The notes below the pieces were generated by a model that was not told the origin of the DNA, searched no databases, and saw nothing but the letters and a program-made list of their open reading frames with translations. Shown one piece after another: positions 5,308 to 6,960 of a stretch of 6,960 nt of DNA. Within the stretch, counting starts at the first letter, position 1. Each line of letters opens with the position of its first letter. Source of the stretch: Verrucomicrobiia bacterium (GTDB lineage: Bacteria > Verrucomicrobiota > Verrucomicrobiia > Limisphaerales > UBA11358); NCBI GenBank assembly GCA_030044395.1, contig JASHVW010000012.1, positions 1 to 6,960 of the forward strand, read 5' to 3'. Position numbers and translations under genes: made by a program.

Positions 5308-5759
5308 TTGGCAGCCTCCAATTTTTTCACTTCCTGGACGAAATCCGTGGCCTCTTCAAACCGGCGATAAACGCTGGCGAACCGGACATATGCCACCGCG
5401 TCGAGACGGCGAAGGCCGTCCATGACCATTTTGCCGATGAATTCTCCCGGCACCTCGCTTTCAAATTTTTCGCTGACGGCGGCGATAACTTGGTCCACAA
5501 GGTCTTCCATTTCCTTCAAGGGCACCGGCCGCTTCTGACAGGCTTTTTTGATGCCGGCCAACAGTTTCTCGCGAGAGAATTCCTCGCGACGCCCGTCACG
5601 CTTCACCACCAGTAGTCCTTCATGCTCCACTTCTTCGTAAGTGGTGAAGCGGTATCCACATTTGGCGCATTCCCGGCGGCGGCGGATGGTGGCGCCTTCG
5701 CGCGAGGCGCGTGAATCAATCACTTTGTCATCCTGACAGCCGCACTTTGGGCAACGCAT
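5304..5759 (-). CDS. nrdR: Transcriptional repressor NrdR
   Basis: The product of 151 residues has the full family length. The zinc ribbon is MRCPKCG at the N-terminus with C3, C6, C31 and C34 (CAKCGYRFTTYE), followed by an ATP-cone domain at about 49-139 (VVKRDGRREEFSREKL and the VRFASVYRRFEE stretch). NrdR senses the ATP/dATP state through the cone and represses ribonucleotide reductase genes at NrdR boxes; no reductase gene is in this window. It is the first gene of a three-gene operon with overlapping ends. The ATG at 5759 is fixed by the CPKC motif. The ribosome-binding site is poor, and a palindrome (5762-5781) ends three bases before the start codon, so expression may be controlled there. 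Confidence 0.97.
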   Translation of the reverse strand: MRCPKCGCQDDKVIDSRASREGATIRRRRECAKCGYRFTTYEEVEHEGLLVVKRDGRREEFSREKLLAGIKKACQKRPVPLKEMEDLVDQVIAAVSEKFESEVPGEFIGKMVMDGLRRLDAVAYVRFASVYRRFEEATDFVQEVKKLEAAK

Positions 5760-5761
5760 AA

Positions 5762-5781
5762 AACCACAGCTAATAGTGGTT
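5762..5781. promoter_or_regulatory. Palindrome between nrdR promoter and start, possible NrdR box
   Basis: AACCACAGCTAATAGTGGTT has perfect 6-bp arms. On the minus strand the inner part reads CACTATTAGCTGTG, which agrees at about 10 of 14 positions with an NrdR-box form such as CACTATATATTGTG. It covers the predicted transcription start and the ribosome-binding region. It may be an autoregulatory operator or an mRNA hairpin that limits translation. Confidence 0.35.
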
Positions 5782-5788
5782 GCCGACT

Positions 5789-5817
5789 TTTATCCCACAA
5801 AATGTTGGGGATGTCAA
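5789..5817 (-). promoter_or_regulatory. Sigma70-type promoter of the nrdR operon
   Basis: On the minus strand a perfect TTGACA (5817-5812) is followed by exactly 17 bases and GATAAA (5794-5789, 4 of 6). The predicted start is near 5782, giving a leader of about 22 bases. This is the best promoter match in the window. Confidence 0.65.
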
Positions 5818-6960
5818 GGACGGGTTATTCACAGAAAACCGCTCCGGAGCGCGGCTTTGCGAGCCGCAGCAACCGCCTCCCAGGGAAGACGTTTAGAGCA
5901 ACCTATGCTTCCTCGACAACTTGGACGTTTCTACTCCAATCCAATGCGCAAGCAAAAGATGCGTTGAACGTCAGCGGCAACATCAGCGCCAACGGAAATT
6001 CCGGCTTGCAGGACGATTCCGGCGGTGGGTCTGGAGGCAGCATTTGGATTACTGAAGGAGCACTCTCGGGTGCGGGAACGATTTCCGCCGCCGGTGGCAA
6101 TGGCGTGCCTTACGGCGGGGGCGGAGGCGGAGGCGGACGCATCGCCATTTATGTGCCGACGAACGATTTTACCGGCGATACCAATGTTAATGGCGGCACC
6201 GGCGCGTCGCCCGGCCAGCCGGGAACCGTTTTCATCTCCGGCGCCCTCGGCGGTTTTCAAATCATTTTACAATCACCCACGGGTTTGGTCATGAACACGG
6301 TCAGCTCCGTCAATCTGGGTTTTGACGACCTGCTGAATCCCGCGTCCGTTTCCGTGTCCGATTTTACGGTGCTCACACCAGCCGGGCCGCTTGCTGCATC
6401 AAGTTTAAGCGTGACGATGACCGGGCCGTTCTCGGTACAAGTGAGTTTTCCCGAGCAAAATCTTTTGGGGACTTACACGATCGAAGCCGCGACGAATCTT
6501 ACGGATATGTCCGGGGCGCCCCTGACACAACCTTACTCCGGGACCTTTTCCATTTCGTTGCCGGCGATTTCCGGCGCCGTCACCGGCACTAATGGCTTGG
6601 GAATCGCCGGGGTCTTGCTGCAACCGGGGGGCGGACTCACCGGAGTAACGACGGACACCAACGGAAATTATTCCTTGGGCGTTCCGCCCGGTTGGAATGG
6701 GACCGTGACGCCCACGCTGGGCGCTTACATCTTTGTGCCCGATTCCCTGACTTACACCAACGTCACCGGCTCGATAACCAATCAGAACTATGTCATGGCG
6801 CAGACGGCCGCGCCCAATCTGGCGCCCAGTGTAAGCCAGGGTAATTTTTCAATGAGTTGGATTGGCATTCCAGGCGTCACGTATCAATTGCTCTGGTCCA
6901 CCAACCTGGTGACCTGGCAACCCCTGGGCAGCCCGCTTACCGGAACGAACGGCCCAATGC
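5811..6960 (+). CDS. Large secreted/surface repeat protein, apparently missing its normal N-terminus (runs off the right edge)
   Basis: One plus-strand frame is open from before 5802 to the window end. From ATG at 5811 it has 383 complete codons; convincing protein begins only at about residue 51 (ALNVSGNISANG, codons from 5961). Then come a Gly-rich segment with eight glycines and RIAIYV (102-115) typical of Limisphaerales passenger-like proteins, an Ig-like part (about 146-252), a CnaB/carboxypeptidase-regulatory-like domain (ISGAVTGTNGLGIAGVLL onward, 253-330), and a TYQLLWSTNL module near the end. Such proteins are exported, but the first 50 codons give no signal peptide, have no ribosome-binding site at normal spacing, and overlap the nrdR promoter and a GC-rich hairpin. 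ATG at 5802 or TTG at 5964 are the only other starts nearby. It is probably 5'-truncated, possibly a pseudogene; its function is unknown. Confidence 0.6.
   Translation, partial: MSRTGYSQKTAPERGFASRSNRLPGKTFRATYASSTTWTFLLQSNAQAKDALNVSGNISANGNSGLQDDSGGGSGGSIWITEGALSGAGTISAAGGNGVPYGGGGGGGGRIAIYVPTNDFTGDTNVNGGTGASPGQPGTVFISGALGGFQIILQSPTGLVMNTVSSVNLGFDDLLNPASVSVSDFTVLTPAGPLAASSLSVTMTGPFSVQVSFPEQNLLGTYTIEAATNLTDMSGAPLTQPYSGTFSISLPAISGAVTGTNGLGIAGVLLQPGGGLTGVTTDTNGNYSLGVPPGWNGTVTPTLGAYIFVPDSLTYTNVTGSITNQNYVMAQTAAPNLAPSVSQGNFSMSWIGIPGVTYQLLWSTNLVTWQPLGSPLTGTNGPM
5841..5867. repeat. GC-rich double palindrome upstream of the surface protein
   Basis: GCTCCGGAGC (5841-5850) is a perfect palindrome directly followed by GCGGCT-TTGCG-AGCCGC (5851-5867), a 6-bp stem-loop. 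No T-run follows on either strand, so it is not a typical terminator. It resembles the hairpin at 921-955 in style and may be a dispersed intergenic repeat. Confidence 0.4.

Noticed and set aside
4777..5370. A 197-codon open frame on the plus strand opposite the unknown nrdR-operon gene
   Set aside because: It lies antisense to two overlapping genes with good starts, shows no family features, and its frame openness follows from the GC-rich codons of the opposite strand.
5776..5967. A 63-codon plus-strand frame over the nrdR promoter
   Set aside because: It spans promoter, palindromes and the start of the surface-protein frame, is Arg-rich and low in protein character, and ends just where the real frame becomes convincing.
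1..6960. CRISPR array, tRNA or rRNA genes, transposase or insertion-sequence ends
   Set aside because: No regularly spaced repeats, no tRNA-like cloverleaf or rRNA sequence, and no transposase motifs or flanking duplications were seen on either strand.

Overview
The window looks like a chromosomal segment of a Verrucomicrobiota bacterium, probably of the Pedosphaera/Limisphaerales type. The clues are a large surface protein whose Gly-rich, Ig-like and CnaB-like segments end in a 'TYQLLWSTNL..W' repeat typical of that group, an outer-membrane TonB receptor (so a diderm cell), and moderately GC-rich coding with GC-rich intergenic stem-loops. This assignment comes from protein style and was not tested by a search.

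Layout. From 1 to 5759 every supported gene lies on the minus strand. In transcription order these are nrdR, an unknown 184-residue protein and a HIT-family protein (5759 to 4412, overlapping ends, one operon). They are followed by znuA-znuC-znuB, a high-affinity Zn/Mn ABC importer (4149 to 1684, overlapping ends, one operon). Next come a very doubtful 56-codon ORF (1599-1429), a small exported Cys/His/Asp-containing protein (1313-1020) with its own terminator, and the N-terminal 256 codons of a TonB-dependent receptor (769 to beyond the left edge). From about 5811 to the right edge the plus strand carries the start of a large secreted protein that seems to have lost its normal N-terminus.

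How the genes work together. Three copies of a palindrome with core TGCAAAT-C-ATTTGCA lie before znuA, before the 56-codon ORF and before the small exported protein. Its 7-1-7 layout and AATCATT centre are those of Fur-superfamily operators, most like Zur. At znuA and at the small exported gene the palindrome overlaps the last three bases of the -10 box of a promoter with a 16-bp spacer, the same geometry in both places. The left two thirds of the window is therefore best read as a metal-starvation (probably zinc) cluster: receptor in the outer membrane, small exported protein, lipoprotein binding protein, ATPase and permease. The regulator gene is not in the window. The nrdR operon has a strong sigma70-type promoter (TTGACA, 17 bp, GATAAA), with a palindrome between it and the nrdR start that partly resembles an NrdR box.
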